This document shows positions 7,988 to 16,874 of a stretch of 32,332 nucleotides of DNA, piece by piece. Source of the stretch: Bacillota bacterium (GTDB lineage: Bacteria; Bacillota; Sulfobacillia; Sulfobacillales; JAIMBI01); the NCBI GenBank assembly GCA_021846505.1, contig JAJZWV010000043.1, forward strand, positions 1-32,332. Direction: 5' to 3'. Numbering within the stretch: position 1 is the stretch's first letter; every line of letters begins with the position of its first letter. The translations under genes and the position numbers were made by a program. The notes beneath the pieces were generated by a model. That model made no database searches. It was given only the letters and a program-made list of their open reading frames with translations, and was not told where the DNA came from.

Positions 7988-9565
7988 CTATGAAGAGGAT
8001 GAAGGCACCGACGCGGCCTGATAGACGAAGTAGCCATGCGCTTGCTGGAGCCGCTTTACAAACTGCAGCGTTCCCAGGGACGCGGGCGAAAACGCGGTGG
8101 GCGTTTCGCGAAACACGGCACTGGTGGGTGGTGCATTCAAAATGACCGGGCAGGCTCCCTGACTGCGGCAGTAGGCGGCCGCTGCCTGGGCCACACTGGG
8201 GATGTTGAGATTGGTGTTGGCAGCATACGTGAGGTGCGGGTACCCCATTAAGTCCAGCAGGTACACGTCCCAATAGTAGCCCCAGCCGGTGGTGTCGTGG
8301 TGCGCCCGGAGCCACGTGGCCTCGGACCGGGTGGCCAGCACCGTGGCGTCGGGGCCGGTGGCGGCCACGCCATGCACAAAGCTTTGGCCGTCGTACATCA
8401 GCGCGGCCAGGCACACCAGCGCCGCCACGGGCACCAGCCGCCGCGCGGAGCTGGCGGACACGGCCCGCGTCCGGCCAGCCACAAAAATGGCGGTGGCGAT
8501 GCCCAGGGTGTACAGGCCGGGGTACAGATACCGGATGCTGTACATGTCGATGGGCATAGTGCTGGCCGCGTACAGGACCATGTTCGCATACAGCGGGGAC
8601 AGCACCAGCACGCGGGTGGCCAGCGTCTCCCAGGGCGCCCAAAAGAGAAAGGCAGCCGACAGCGCCAGCACGAAGAGGCCGGTGGCGATGGCCGCCGGGT
8701 GGCTGGCGTACGGAATGGAAAACATGCCCCACGCAAAGGCCTGCAGCATGATGCGGATGTTGCCCACCAGCCCGGCGAGCGTGGTAATGCCGGTGTGCAG
8801 CACCAGCTTGCCGCCTTCCAAGCGATACAGCAGCGCCGGCAGATACCCCCCCAGCAGTCCCAGGACCCCAGCCAGCGCGGCGGTGACGCGCGGGCGCTGG
8901 ACAAAGGCCCACACCAGCATGATGGCAAACGGAATCAGGGCCGACACGATAATTTCGTCCGAGTACCAGAAGAACCCGATCACCACCCCAAACCCCAAAA
9001 AGCTGGCAGCGGCCACCGGGAGCGAGTGGATGTCCCGGTACTTGAGAATCCAGCGCAGCAAAATCGCTGAGCCCAAGAGGCCCATCACGTGGCCGGAGGG
9101 GCGAAGCGTGTTGAGCGGCGCCAGCGCCAAGAACATGGCCAGCAGTACAAAAGCCAGGGCGGCGCGCCGCGACACGTAGCGGTCCAGGCCGTCAATGAGA
9201 ATGCCGAAGCTGGCCGCCCCAAAAAGGCCCCACGCCAGCGTCAGCGTCCACAGGTGGGGGCCAAACAGCTTCACCAAACCGGCCGCCACCCAGGCAGGCG
9301 CCATGCCCATGTAGGATTGGTTGGCCAGAAAGATGGGAAACATGCCCTTTTGCGCAAACAGAAACGCCTGCAGGCCCGCAATCGCGGCATCGGCGTTGAA
9401 CAGGTTGCCGGCGGCCAAAAACGCGGTCACGTGAGCCGCCAGCCATATGGCCGCAATCACCGTGACGGCGGACCAGGCCGGCCAGCGCGCGGAAAGCCCC
9501 TTCGGCAGTGTCCAGGGACTCGCCGCCTGCGGCGCGGAAGACTCGTGGATCGATGCGTCGGCCAT
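7988..9565 (-). CDS. polytopic GT-C glycosyltransferase (GT39/GT83-like)
   Basis: The 525-residue membrane protein starts at ATG 9565, seven bases after GGGGAGG. After a short polar N-terminus come about ten or more hydrophobic segments. The first long loop carries an acidic site (NLFNADAAIAGLQ), as in GT-C enzymes, where an early Asp is catalytic. A soluble extracytoplasmic C-terminal domain follows (TGWGYYWDVYLLDLMGYPHL). Such enzymes transfer a sugar from a polyprenyl-phosphate carrier to an acceptor outside the membrane. The gene lies 138 bp downstream of a GT2 gene of the type that makes such carriers, so the two probably form one pathway. It converges with the Rsm22-like gene, leaving only five bases between them. 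The exact sugar and acceptor cannot be read from the sequence. Confidence 0.75.
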   Translation of the reverse strand: MADASIHESSAPQAASPWTLPKGLSARWPAWSAVTVIAAIWLAAHVTAFLAAGNLFNADAAIAGLQAFLFAQKGMFPIFLANQSYMGMAPAWVAAGLVKLFGPHLWTLTLAWGLFGAASFGILIDGLDRYVSRRAALAFVLLAMFLALAPLNTLRPSGHVMGLLGSAILLRWILKYRDIHSLPVAAASFLGFGVVIGFFWYSDEIIVSALIPFAIMLVWAFVQRPRVTAALAGVLGLLGGYLPALLYRLEGGKLVLHTGITTLAGLVGNIRIMLQAFAWGMFSIPYASHPAAIATGLFVLALSAAFLFWAPWETLATRVLVLSPLYANMVLYAASTMPIDMYSIRYLYPGLYTLGIATAIFVAGRTRAVSASSARRLVPVAALVCLAALMYDGQSFVHGVAATGPDATVLATRSEATWLRAHHDTTGWGYYWDVYLLDLMGYPHLTYAANTNLNIPSVAQAAAAYCRSQGACPVILNAPPTSAVFRETPTAFSPASLGTLQFVKRLQQAHGYFVYQAASVPSSSS

Positions 9566-9639
9566 GTGTGTGCCTCCCCTGTGGCCCCCACAGCGGGGAC
9601 GGCTTGGCAGAAACATGCCAGCCCTCAGTGCGCGTCTTG

Positions 9640-9684
9640 CGCGTGGCGGCTGGCGACTTACGCTAGGTGAACGCGTGGCGGCTG
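9640..9684. repeat. short direct repeat between the two glycosyltransferase genes
   Basis: CGCGTGGCGGCTG occurs at 9640-9652 and again at 9672-9684, a 32-base period. The role is unknown; it may be a protein-binding site or a slippage remnant. Confidence 0.4.
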
Positions 9685-9703
9685 CGCGAGGTTACGCGAG
9701 CGG

Positions 9704-10612
9704 CTACTTCGAGTGCTGGAGGTGAGGCCACAGCACCTCGACTTCGGCGGCGGTTTCGCCTTTGGTGGATACGCGATACCGAATCAGGGCGAAAATGGCC
9801 AGGACGCCATCGCGCCAGCCGATTTTCTTGCCGTCGTCCTTGGTGCGGCTGGCATAGCTGATGGGCACCTCCATGATCGATACCCCGCGCCGCAGCACTT
9901 TCGCCGTCACTTCGGGTTCAAAGTCAAAGCGGTGCGCGTGCAGCGGGATGGACCGCACCAGGTCGGCGCGAAACACTTTGTAGCACGTTTCCATGTCCGA
10001 AAGGCGCGTGCCGTACAGGAGGTTCGTAAGGCCGGTGAGCGCGAGGTTGGCCAGCCGGCTCAGCGGCCGCATGAGCACGGCTTTGCCTAAAAAGCGCGAC
10101 CCATACACCACGGCAGCGTCGCCGGCCAGCACCGGGCCCACCAGCCGGGGGTAGTCGGCCGGGTCATACTCCAAGTCGGCGTCCTGGATCAGGATGATGT
10201 TGCCGGTGGCGTACTTGAGCCCCTCCTGAATCGCCTTGCCCTTGCCGCGATTTACCCGCTTCAGCACCACCAGCATATCGGGATGGGCCGCCGCCTGCTC
10301 CCGCAGGATGTTGGGGCTGTCGTCCGACGACATGTCGTCGACCGCAACGATTTCAAACGATCCGATGCCCGTGATGGACTGGGCGGCCGCCCGCACACGC
10401 TCCAGGAGCACCTCCAGGGTGGCGGCCTCGTTGAACACCGGTATGATGATCGAAAGCTTGGCGGGCTGCGTCGTGGTGATGATCCTAACCCCCCATACGG
10501 TCTTCGCATTCGGCGCCGCGGCTCGAATTCCTGCCTTCCGGCAGTGGCTTCGCAGGCGCACAGGGACGCCGCTGACCTTCCCGGGCGCCCCGCCCACCAT
10601 CAGCAACATCAT
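9704..10612 (-). CDS. GT2 glycosyltransferase, polyprenyl-phosphate sugar synthase type (DPM1-like)
   Basis: The core begins KLSIIIPVFNEAATLEVLLE and carries the nucleotide-sugar motifs AVDDMSSDDSP and LIQDADLEYDP, then RGKGKAIQEGLKYA and VYGSRFLG. This matches DPM1-like or GtrB-like GT2 enzymes, which load a sugar from a nucleotide donor onto polyprenyl phosphate on the inner membrane face. The lack of C-terminal membrane helices resembles the soluble DPM1 type. The start is uncertain: the longest frame opens at 10612, but a TATGAT box overlaps it (10608-10613) and no good ribosome site is seen. GTG 10561 is an alternative. The GT-C gene downstream is the likely user of the lipid-linked sugar. 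Confidence 0.82.
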   Translation of the reverse strand: MMLLMVGGAPGKVSGVPVRLRSHCRKAGIRAAAPNAKTVWGVRIITTTQPAKLSIIIPVFNEAATLEVLLERVRAAAQSITGIGSFEIVAVDDMSSDDSPNILREQAAAHPDMLVVLKRVNRGKGKAIQEGLKYATGNIILIQDADLEYDPADYPRLVGPVLAGDAAVVYGSRFLGKAVLMRPLSRLANLALTGLTNLLYGTRLSDMETCYKVFRADLVRSIPLHAHRFDFEPEVTAKVLRRGVSIMEVPISYASRTKDDGKKIGWRDGVLAIFALIRYRVSTKGETAAEVEVLWPHLQHSK

Positions 10613-10756
10613 ACACGAACCCGATGCGCGCTTTGGTGGCAGTTAATCACATCGCCAACCGCATGCGGCTAAATGTCGCCGCCGCCCACAGAGAGGCGGG
10701 CCGGGGCGGCCAGCTGCGGGTGCGGCGCACCGGGCGCGCGGGCCGAGGGGCGCCTC

Positions 10757-10910
10757 GGCGTGGGCTGGAACAAGGTTAAAGCCGCCAACGATCCCCTGGG
10801 TCACGATGAATACCGCGCAGCGGCTCCCGTCGGTGTGCCGCGCCGGAGAGTTGGTCGTGCGCCTAGGCGGCGACGAGCTGGCGCGGCTGCTGAGGATGGT
10901 GCGGTGCCGG
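10757..10910 (+). pseudogene. GGDEF (diguanylate cyclase) domain remnant
   Basis: One frame gives NKVKAANDPLGHDE, matching the substrate-binding segment of GGDEF domains (DLDxFKxxNDxxGHxxGD). A second frame, from 10806, gives CRAGELVVRLGGDELARLL, matching the active-site loop but with GGDEL. The two pieces need a frameshift near 10810, and the rest of the domain is absent. It is a degraded fragment with no likely activity. Confidence 0.6.
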
Positions 10911-10955
10911 TGCGGCGCGCCCCCTGATCCAGGCCGGCGCGCCGCGCGGCCTCGT

Positions 10956-13094
10956 CTAGACGTGCTGGAGGAGATACTCCAGCGTGCGCCGCGCGCGGTA
11001 CCGGTTTATTGTGGGCCCCCTGACCGAGTGCCGCGATGAGGGCAGCGCCAGCACGTCGAAATCTTTGTCGGCGGCCACCAGCGCCTCGATGAGGCGGGCC
11101 GTGTGCCGGAAGTGCACGTTTTCGTCAATCATGCCGTGCACGATGAGGAGGCGGCCGGAAAGACGCCCCACGTGCTCCATCACGGTGGCATGGCGGTATC
11201 CGTCGGGGTTGCCCTGGGGCGTGTCCATGTATCGCTCCGTGTAGGCGGTGTCATAGCCGCGGAAGTCGGTCACCGGGGCGCCCGCCACGCCGGCTTTGAA
11301 AAGGTCGGGCGCCTGCAGCATCAGCATCAGGGTCATGTAGCCGCCGTAGCTCCAGCCCGTCACCCCCACGCGGCTCAGATCGGCGCCGTGGTGCTTCGCG
11401 AGCCAGTGCACGCCCGCCACTTGATCTTCGACTTCTACAGTGGCAAAGCGGCGGTGCAGGGCTCCCTCAAAGCGGCTGCCGCGGTTGTACATTCCGCGGT
11501 TGTCCAGCTTGAACACCAGGTAGCCGTGCTGCGCCAGGTACTGGGCCTGCAGGTCCATCGTGAGCATCCAGCTGGCGGTCACGGTTTGGGCATGCGGGCC
11601 GCCATACACCGACACCACCACCGGCGCCGGCTGGCCGGCCTGGCGTTGCCGAGGGTGGTAAATGGCCCCGTACAGCGTGGTTTCCCCGTCGGCCGCTGTG
11701 AGCGTGACCAACTCGGGCGGCGTGAGGCCCAACGCCTCAGCCGTTGCCCCCTCGGCCTGGTGAATCAGCCGGGGGGGCGCCGTGCCGGTGAGGTCCACCA
11801 AGTGCGTTTGCGGCGCATGGTGCAGGGAGGACACCTGGTCCACCATCCATGCGCCGTCGGGGCTCACAACCGCCATGTGCATGCCGGCCTCGGTGGTGAC
11901 GCGCGTCATGGGGCCGCCCGACAGGCTGACACGGTACACCTGGCGCTCGGTGGGGCTGGCTTCGGTGGCCGTGCAGTACAGCACCTGGCGCGCCTCGTCT
12001 ACCCGGTTCAGCTCCGTCACGATGAAAGGGCCCTCCGTCAACGCGGTCGCGGTCCCGTCGGGGGAGCGGCGGTAGAGATGCCGAAAGCCGCTTTCCTCGC
12101 TGTCGGCAATCACATCGCCGCCGTCCAGAAACACCAGCTCATGGGGCAAGTTGACCCACGGCTGGCCGGTTTCTCGCCACCACCGCTCTCCGGCTCCCGT
12201 GCTCGGATTGATGCGCCACCACTCCATCGACCGGTGGTCGCGCGCGAGAAACAGCACCAGGAGCTCGCCCGTGGGCGACCACTGCACCCGGCCCAGGTAG
12301 CCGTCCGGCCAATCCCCCTGCACCCAGCGCGGCGCTGGTGGCGTGGGGCTATCCAGGGGCACCACCCCGAGGCGCCAGCGCACGTTGGCCTGCCCGGCAA
12401 AAGGGTAGGCCACTTCCTCCAGCCACACTTCGTCGTCGGCTTGGTGGGCAATGGGGTAAAGCGGCACGGGACTTTCGTCCACTTCTTCGAACGCGAGCCA
12501 GCGGCCGTCCTCGCTGGGCCAGTAGCCCCGATGGCGGCCCAGCTCCTCTGCCGCCGCAAATTCCGCCACCCCGTGGGTGGTGCGGCCTGTGGCGCCGGTG
12601 GTAAGCGGGCGGAAGGTGCCCGCGTCCAGGTCCAGAAGCTCGACGTCGCCGTGGCGCACAAAAACGACCCGGCGGCCGTCCGGCAGCAACTCGGGGTCGA
12701 TGGCCCCTTCGGAACCGGCCACCCGGGACACCGGCCCGCCGCCCCGCTTGATCCACAGGGCGCCTTGGTAGCGCAGCAGCCACGTGTCCCCGTGGCGCTG
12801 ATAGCCCGTAAAGCCCTCCCACATCATGCGGGCGCGCTCGCGCTCGAGCTCCTCTTCCAGGGAGTAGTGCTCCGCTGCCGGGGGCGACGCCTCCACGCGG
12901 CTTTCGCCGGTGGCAAGGTCATGCGTCCACAGCTGCAGGGCCGGTGACCCCTCGCGGGGCAGCAAGTACGACACCTGCTGGCTGTCGGGCGCAAACTGAA
13001 TCTGGGTGGGCACGACCCCACCGGGCTTGGGAAACTGGGCAATCTGGTCGAAGGTAATGTCGTCATAGCGGGGCATCTCGGCCTTCACCGTCAT
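10956..13094 (-). CDS. S9 family peptidase, dipeptidyl-peptidase IV-like
   Basis: The 712-residue protein has an N-terminal beta-propeller (DPPIV_N) followed by an alpha/beta-hydrolase domain. The propeller carries AFEEVDESPVPLYPI, the region that binds the substrate's free N-terminus in DPP IV relatives. The catalytic domain shows VVVSVYGGPHAQTV, VFKLDNRGMYNRG, the nucleophile Ser in GWSYGGYM, Asp in GMIDENVHF and His in SSRHSVRG. It should release dipeptides from N-termini. No signal peptide is seen, so it is probably cytoplasmic. ATG 13094 follows AGAGGG; a second Met lies six codons later. The gene is divergent from the broken ATPase at 13267. Confidence 0.92.
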   Translation of the reverse strand: MTVKAEMPRYDDITFDQIAQFPKPGGVVPTQIQFAPDSQQVSYLLPREGSPALQLWTHDLATGESRVEASPPAAEHYSLEEELERERARMMWEGFTGYQRHGDTWLLRYQGALWIKRGGGPVSRVAGSEGAIDPELLPDGRRVVFVRHGDVELLDLDAGTFRPLTTGATGRTTHGVAEFAAAEELGRHRGYWPSEDGRWLAFEEVDESPVPLYPIAHQADDEVWLEEVAYPFAGQANVRWRLGVVPLDSPTPPAPRWVQGDWPDGYLGRVQWSPTGELLVLFLARDHRSMEWWRINPSTGAGERWWRETGQPWVNLPHELVFLDGGDVIADSEESGFRHLYRRSPDGTATALTEGPFIVTELNRVDEARQVLYCTATEASPTERQVYRVSLSGGPMTRVTTEAGMHMAVVSPDGAWMVDQVSSLHHAPQTHLVDLTGTAPPRLIHQAEGATAEALGLTPPELVTLTAADGETTLYGAIYHPRQRQAGQPAPVVVSVYGGPHAQTVTASWMLTMDLQAQYLAQHGYLVFKLDNRGMYNRGSRFEGALHRRFATVEVEDQVAGVHWLAKHHGADLSRVGVTGWSYGGYMTLMLMLQAPDLFKAGVAGAPVTDFRGYDTAYTERYMDTPQGNPDGYRHATVMEHVGRLSGRLLIVHGMIDENVHFRHTARLIEALVAADKDFDVLALPSSRHSVRGPTINRYRARRTLEYLLQHV

Positions 13095-13194
13095 GTTGGG
13101 CGCCCTCTTCTCTATGTTTCGGTCTCGCGCTCGCCGCGCCGCGCAAACCATGTGATAGCCTCACCCAAGCTTCGCCCTCGCCGGCGCAAATCCT

Positions 13195-13227
13195 GTCGGC
13201 CGCCAGGAAAAAAGGGAAACGGCCGAC
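13195..13227. repeat. inverted repeat between divergent genes
   Basis: GTCGGCCG (13195-13202) and CGGCCGAC (13220-13227) form a perfect 8-bp inverted repeat around an A-rich 17-base spacer. It sits between the S9 peptidase and the ATPase pseudogene and could be an operator. There is no T-run, so it is unlikely to be a terminator. Confidence 0.35.
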
Positions 13228-13266
13228 CGCGCATCCTCGACCTTTGGTATTGGAGAAATCGGATAC

Positions 13267-14464
13267 ATGGTAGATCATGGCACTGTGGACGTGATGAAAA
13301 ATCCCTACGCCCCGGGGGCAGGGGTAGTGCCACCGGAGATTGCGGGGCGGGACGGTGAGATGGCGGGATTTGCTTCCGCCCTGGGTCGGCTGTCCCATGA
13401 TCGACCCGGCCGCGGGCGCATGCTGGTGGGTTTGCGCGGCGTGGGGAAGACCGTGCTGCTCCGCGCCTTAAGCTCCGAGGCGCAAAGCCGCGCGTGGGCG
13501 ACGGGCTGGGTGGAAGTGCAGCCAGACAAGCTGCTCGGGCCGCTGCTGGCGTGAGCCATCCAACTGGCCCTGCGCCAGTTGAGTCCGGCCTTGCGAGCCC
13601 ACGAAGCTTTTGCCCATTTGGTGTCGGTGCTGCGCGCCTTTAGTCTGAGCGTTCACGCGAGCACCCCCTGGACCACGGGCGTTGACTTCGCGCTGGTCGC
13701 CGGCATTGCCGACACCGGGCACCTGGACGTCGACCTGCCGGAGCTGTTTGTGGAGACGGCCCAGTCGGTGAAGCGATTGGGGGCGCCTGGGATCGCGCTG
13801 TTTCTCGACGACTTGCAAGACGCCGCCGCGGCCGATTTGACCGCCTTGTGCCTCGCGAGCCACGCCGTCGCCCAGGTCGGTACCCGGCTCATGGTGATCG
13901 GGGCGGGACTGCCTCACTTGCCGATGCGGCTGGCGGACGCGAGAAGCTATGCCGAGCGGCTGTACGAATACCACGTGGTGGACCGACTGGACCGGGAAGC
14001 CCTCCGTGCGGGCCCTGGTGGCGCCGGCACGGCGCGAGGGCGCCCAATTCGACCCGGACGCGCTGGAGTTGCTGTACACGCTGTCGGAAGGCTACCCGTA
14101 TTTCCTGCAGGCCTATGGGCAGTGTGCGTGGGATGTGGCTACGGCTAGCCCCATCGGGCGGGGTGATGTGGAAGTGGCGGCGCTGGTGGCGCAAGAGCAG
14201 CTGGATGTCGGATTTTTTGGCACGCGCTATGACCGCGCGACCCCGAAGGAGCGGGCCTATCTGACGGCCATGGCGGGCGTGGCGGCGGGTGGCGAGGCCA
14301 GCACCGCCGATATTGCCCAGGCGCTGGGCCGCTCGGCGCGCAGTTTGTCGGCGGCGCGCGATGGCTTGATCCGCAAAGGGCTGGTGTTTGGATCCGCGCG
14401 CGGGCGGCTGGCGTTCATGGTGCCGCAGTTTGCCGAATACCTCCTGCGCCGGCCGGGCGACTGA
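13267..14464 (+). pseudogene. AAA+ ATPase (Orc1/Cdc6-like, COG1672 type), disrupted twice
   Basis: The first frame begins near ATG 13267 (alternative 13294, MKNPYAPGAG) and has Walker A GLRGVGKTVLLRAL. A TGA at 13552-13554 interrupts it in frame. The same frame resumes (QLALRQLSPALRAHEAF) with Walker B GIALFLDDLQDA. An extra base near 14005 then shifts to the frame encoding ARREGAQFDPDALELLYT, YPYFLQAYGQCAW and a C-terminal winged helix (STADIAQALGRSARSLSAA), ending at 14464. Apart from these two lesions the protein of about 400 residues is complete, so inactivation looks recent. Relatives are stand-alone ATP-binding proteins of poorly known role. No partner gene is adjacent. Confidence 0.75.
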
Positions 14465-14496
14465 CCCGGCGCGGGCGTCCTAAGGGGATGGCGCCT

Positions 14497-15096
14497 TTAG
14501 GCTTGCGGCGGCCGAGAGAGCTCGGCGTAGCGAAAGCAGCCCACCAGGTGGTCCTGCACCATGCCGGTGGCCTGCATAAGCGCGTAGCAGATGGTCGGCC
14601 CCACGAACTGAAAGCCCTGGCGCTTTAAGGCCTGGCTCATCGCCACCGAGGTGGGCGTCTGACTGGGCACGTCTTGGGCGCGCGCCCACTGGTTAATGGT
14701 GGGTGCGCCGCCGGCCAATCCCCAGAGATAGGGGCCCAGCGCCTCGGCGCCGCCGGGCAGCTCGGCGGCCCGCTGAGCATTGCGGACGGCCGCGGTCAGC
14801 TTAGCCCGATTGCGAATGAGGCCCGGGTGCGCCAGCAGCCGCTCGATGTCGGCGGCTTGCCAGCGCGCGATGCGATCAGGGTCAAAGCCGTAAAACGCCT
14901 CCCGGTACGCCTCGCGCTTGGCCAGCACCGTCCGCCAGCTTAAGCCCGCCTGGGCCCCCTCCAGCACCAGAAACTCAAACAGGCGCCGCGAGTCGGTGAC
15001 CGGCACGCCCCACTCGCGGTCGTGGTAGGCCAGCGACAGCGGGTCGCTCCCGGCCCAGTCGCAGCGGGGCCGGCCGTCGGCCGCGCTAGGCGTCAT
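14497..15096 (-). CDS. tag: DNA-3-methyladenine glycosylase I
   Basis: The 199-residue protein removes 3-methyladenine from alkylated DNA at the start of base excision repair. The zinc site known from E. coli Tag is visible: Cys12 and His25 near the N-terminus (RCDWAGSDPL, AYHDREWG), and His183 and Cys187 near the end (QDHLVGCFRY). The substrate-pocket segment LEGAQAGLSW carries the conserved Glu46. ATG 15096 follows GGAG and overlaps the end of the M61 peptidase gene by 11 bases, so it is the last gene of that minus-strand unit. An 8-base-arm imperfect hairpin just beyond the stop (about 14480-14500) may help end transcription. Confidence 0.95.
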   Translation of the reverse strand: MTPSAADGRPRCDWAGSDPLSLAYHDREWGVPVTDSRRLFEFLVLEGAQAGLSWRTVLAKREAYREAFYGFDPDRIARWQAADIERLLAHPGLIRNRAKLTAAVRNAQRAAELPGGAEALGPYLWGLAGGAPTINQWARAQDVPSQTPTSVAMSQALKRQGFQFVGPTICYALMQATGMVQDHLVGCFRYAELSRPPQA

Positions 15097-16870
15097 CGCG
15101 GGGCCACTCCGCCGACAGCCACGCCTGGTAGGTGGCGATTTGCGCCGCCGTGGGCCGCTGGACCCGCTCCACCTGATAATGGGTGGGCGGCGCGGCTCCC
15201 AGGGTCACGCGGCGGGTGACCAGCCGGTCGCGGCGAAAGGCGGTGATGTCGACCGGGTCGCCTGGCCGATAGTCGGACGGGATGCGCTGGTCCAGGGCGC
15301 TGGCGTCGGGGATGCGCCAGCCCGCCAGGGCCATCAGCTGATCGCCGGCGTCCAGCACCCCCGCCGCGGGCCCGGGGTCGTAGGCGGTCCGCACGAAAAG
15401 ACGCCCGGCCTCTGTCCTGGTGGTGATGCCGAGCCAGGCGGGGGGGACAGCCCGGCTCGCCGCCTCGTCGCCGGCCGGCTTCCAGCGCCGGGTCAGCGCG
15501 AGGCCGGCAGTGGCCAGGAGGGTGTCTAACGGCAGCGGATCCAGCCCATTGATGTAGCGGCCGAAAAACTGGGCCAGCGAGCCGCCGGCCACTTCTTCCG
15601 CGGCGGCCTGGTAGGCGGGTTCCGGAAAGCCGCGGTCATATTGGCCATAGCGCTCAAACAACAGCCGCTGGACATCGTCCAAAGAGCGCCGGCCGCCCGT
15701 GCGGCTCCGAATCTCCAGGTCCAGCGCCAGGCCCACCAAGCTGCCTTTCAGGTAGTACGACATGGCCCGGTTGAGCGTGTCCTCGTTGGGGTGATACTCC
15801 CCCAGCCACGTGTCAAACGAGGACCGCGACAAATCCATGACGTAGCGGCCCGGCTGGCTCTCGTAGCGCTGGGCGTCTTGCGCCAGCGCCTCCAAGTAGT
15901 CGGACACGGTATAGAGGCCCGCGCGCCGCAGCAGCAGGGGCGCGTAGTAGCTGGTGAAGCCCTCCATAGCCCACAGGAGATGCGTGTGCACCTCCTGGGT
16001 GTAGTCAAAGGGGCCCAGCATATCGGGGTGGATGCGCTTGACGTTCCACAGGTGGAAAAACTCGTGGGCGATGAGCGACAGCGCGCGCCGGTAGCGCGCC
16101 GCGGGCTGGAACGAGAAGCGCTCGAAGCCACAGGTGGTGGAGTTTTTGTGCTCGAGCCCGCCCGTGCCGCGCTCGGCGATGTGAAAAATAAAAGTATAGT
16201 TTCGATACGGCAGCCCGCCAAACAGCGCCGCCTCCGCTTCCACGATGCGGCGGATGTCTTGCACCAGCTGCGCGTCATCCTGGTTGCCGCTGCCCCAAAT
16301 AGCCACGGTGTGCCGCTTGCCGTCCACCCGGAACTCATACCGCCGATGGGTCCCCACCTCGACGGGGGAGTCCACCAGCTCGTCATAGTGGGCGGCGTGC
16401 AATGTCAGGGGCTCGTGCGAGTCGGCGGCCAGCGCCGTCGACGCGTGCCAGCCCGCGGGGGCCCGCACCTGCACGCGGATGGGCAGCTCTTTGAGATCGT
16501 CCAGGTAGAAAAACAGCGTGCCGCCGTTCCAGTAGGCATGGGTGTCGTCCAAGTGGCTTCGGGTAGTGCCAAGCTCAAAGGCATACACCGCATAGGTGAC
16601 GGTTGCGGCGCCGGCCGGGGCGGCAAAGGCCCAGACGTTTTTGGCCACCTTGTCCACCGCCAGCGGCTGGCCCGCCGCATCCTGGACGGCTAGGTCAAAC
16701 ACATGCCGCGAAAAGTCTTCAATCTCGTAGCCGCCGGCCCACGCGGGGAGGGTCAGGCGGTGGGGTCCTGGCGCCAGATTGGCCAGCGCCAGCGCCACGC
16801 GATAGATGTGGCGGGACGGGTCGGTGCAGTCCACCGTGTAATTGAGCGTCGGGGCGGCGACTTTGGCCAC
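15086..16870 (-). CDS. M61 family (glycyl aminopeptidase-like) metallopeptidase with PDZ domain
   Basis: The 594-residue protein has the M61 N-terminal beta domain, the segment GGLEHKNS (237-244), the zinc motif HEFFH (269-273, within SLIAHEFFHLWNVKRIHP) and the third ligand in EGFTSYY (Glu303). A PDZ-like domain follows (AWLGITTRTEAGRLF, then AGDQLMALAGWRI). These enzymes release N-terminal Gly or Ala from peptides. There is no signal peptide. The start is GTG 16870. Its ribosome site (GAGGTG) lies inside the last codons of the TetR gene, whose stop is only four bases upstream. The gene is therefore probably read from the ABM/TetR promoter and followed by tag. Confidence 0.93.
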   Translation of the reverse strand: MAKVAAPTLNYTVDCTDPSRHIYRVALALANLAPGPHRLTLPAWAGGYEIEDFSRHVFDLAVQDAAGQPLAVDKVAKNVWAFAAPAGAATVTYAVYAFELGTTRSHLDDTHAYWNGGTLFFYLDDLKELPIRVQVRAPAGWHASTALAADSHEPLTLHAAHYDELVDSPVEVGTHRRYEFRVDGKRHTVAIWGSGNQDDAQLVQDIRRIVEAEAALFGGLPYRNYTFIFHIAERGTGGLEHKNSTTCGFERFSFQPAARYRRALSLIAHEFFHLWNVKRIHPDMLGPFDYTQEVHTHLLWAMEGFTSYYAPLLLRRAGLYTVSDYLEALAQDAQRYESQPGRYVMDLSRSSFDTWLGEYHPNEDTLNRAMSYYLKGSLVGLALDLEIRSRTGGRRSLDDVQRLLFERYGQYDRGFPEPAYQAAAEEVAGGSLAQFFGRYINGLDPLPLDTLLATAGLALTRRWKPAGDEAASRAVPPAWLGITTRTEAGRLFVRTAYDPGPAAGVLDAGDQLMALAGWRIPDASALDQRIPSDYRPGDPVDITAFRRDRLVTRRVTLGAAPPTHYQVERVQRPTAAQIATYQAWLSAEWPRDDA

Positions 16871-16874
16871 AACA

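Noticed and set aside
8289-9179. long plus-strand frames across the GT-C gene
   Set aside because: Shadow of a membrane-protein gene whose helices and start signals lie on the minus strand.
11103-12947. 614-codon open frame antisense to the S9 peptidase gene
   Set aside because: It is a shadow produced by GC-rich codons of a well-supported gene; it has no motif and no ribosome site.
15641-16693. 350-codon open frame antisense to the M61 gene
   Set aside because: Shadow frame; the opposite strand carries all M61 motifs.
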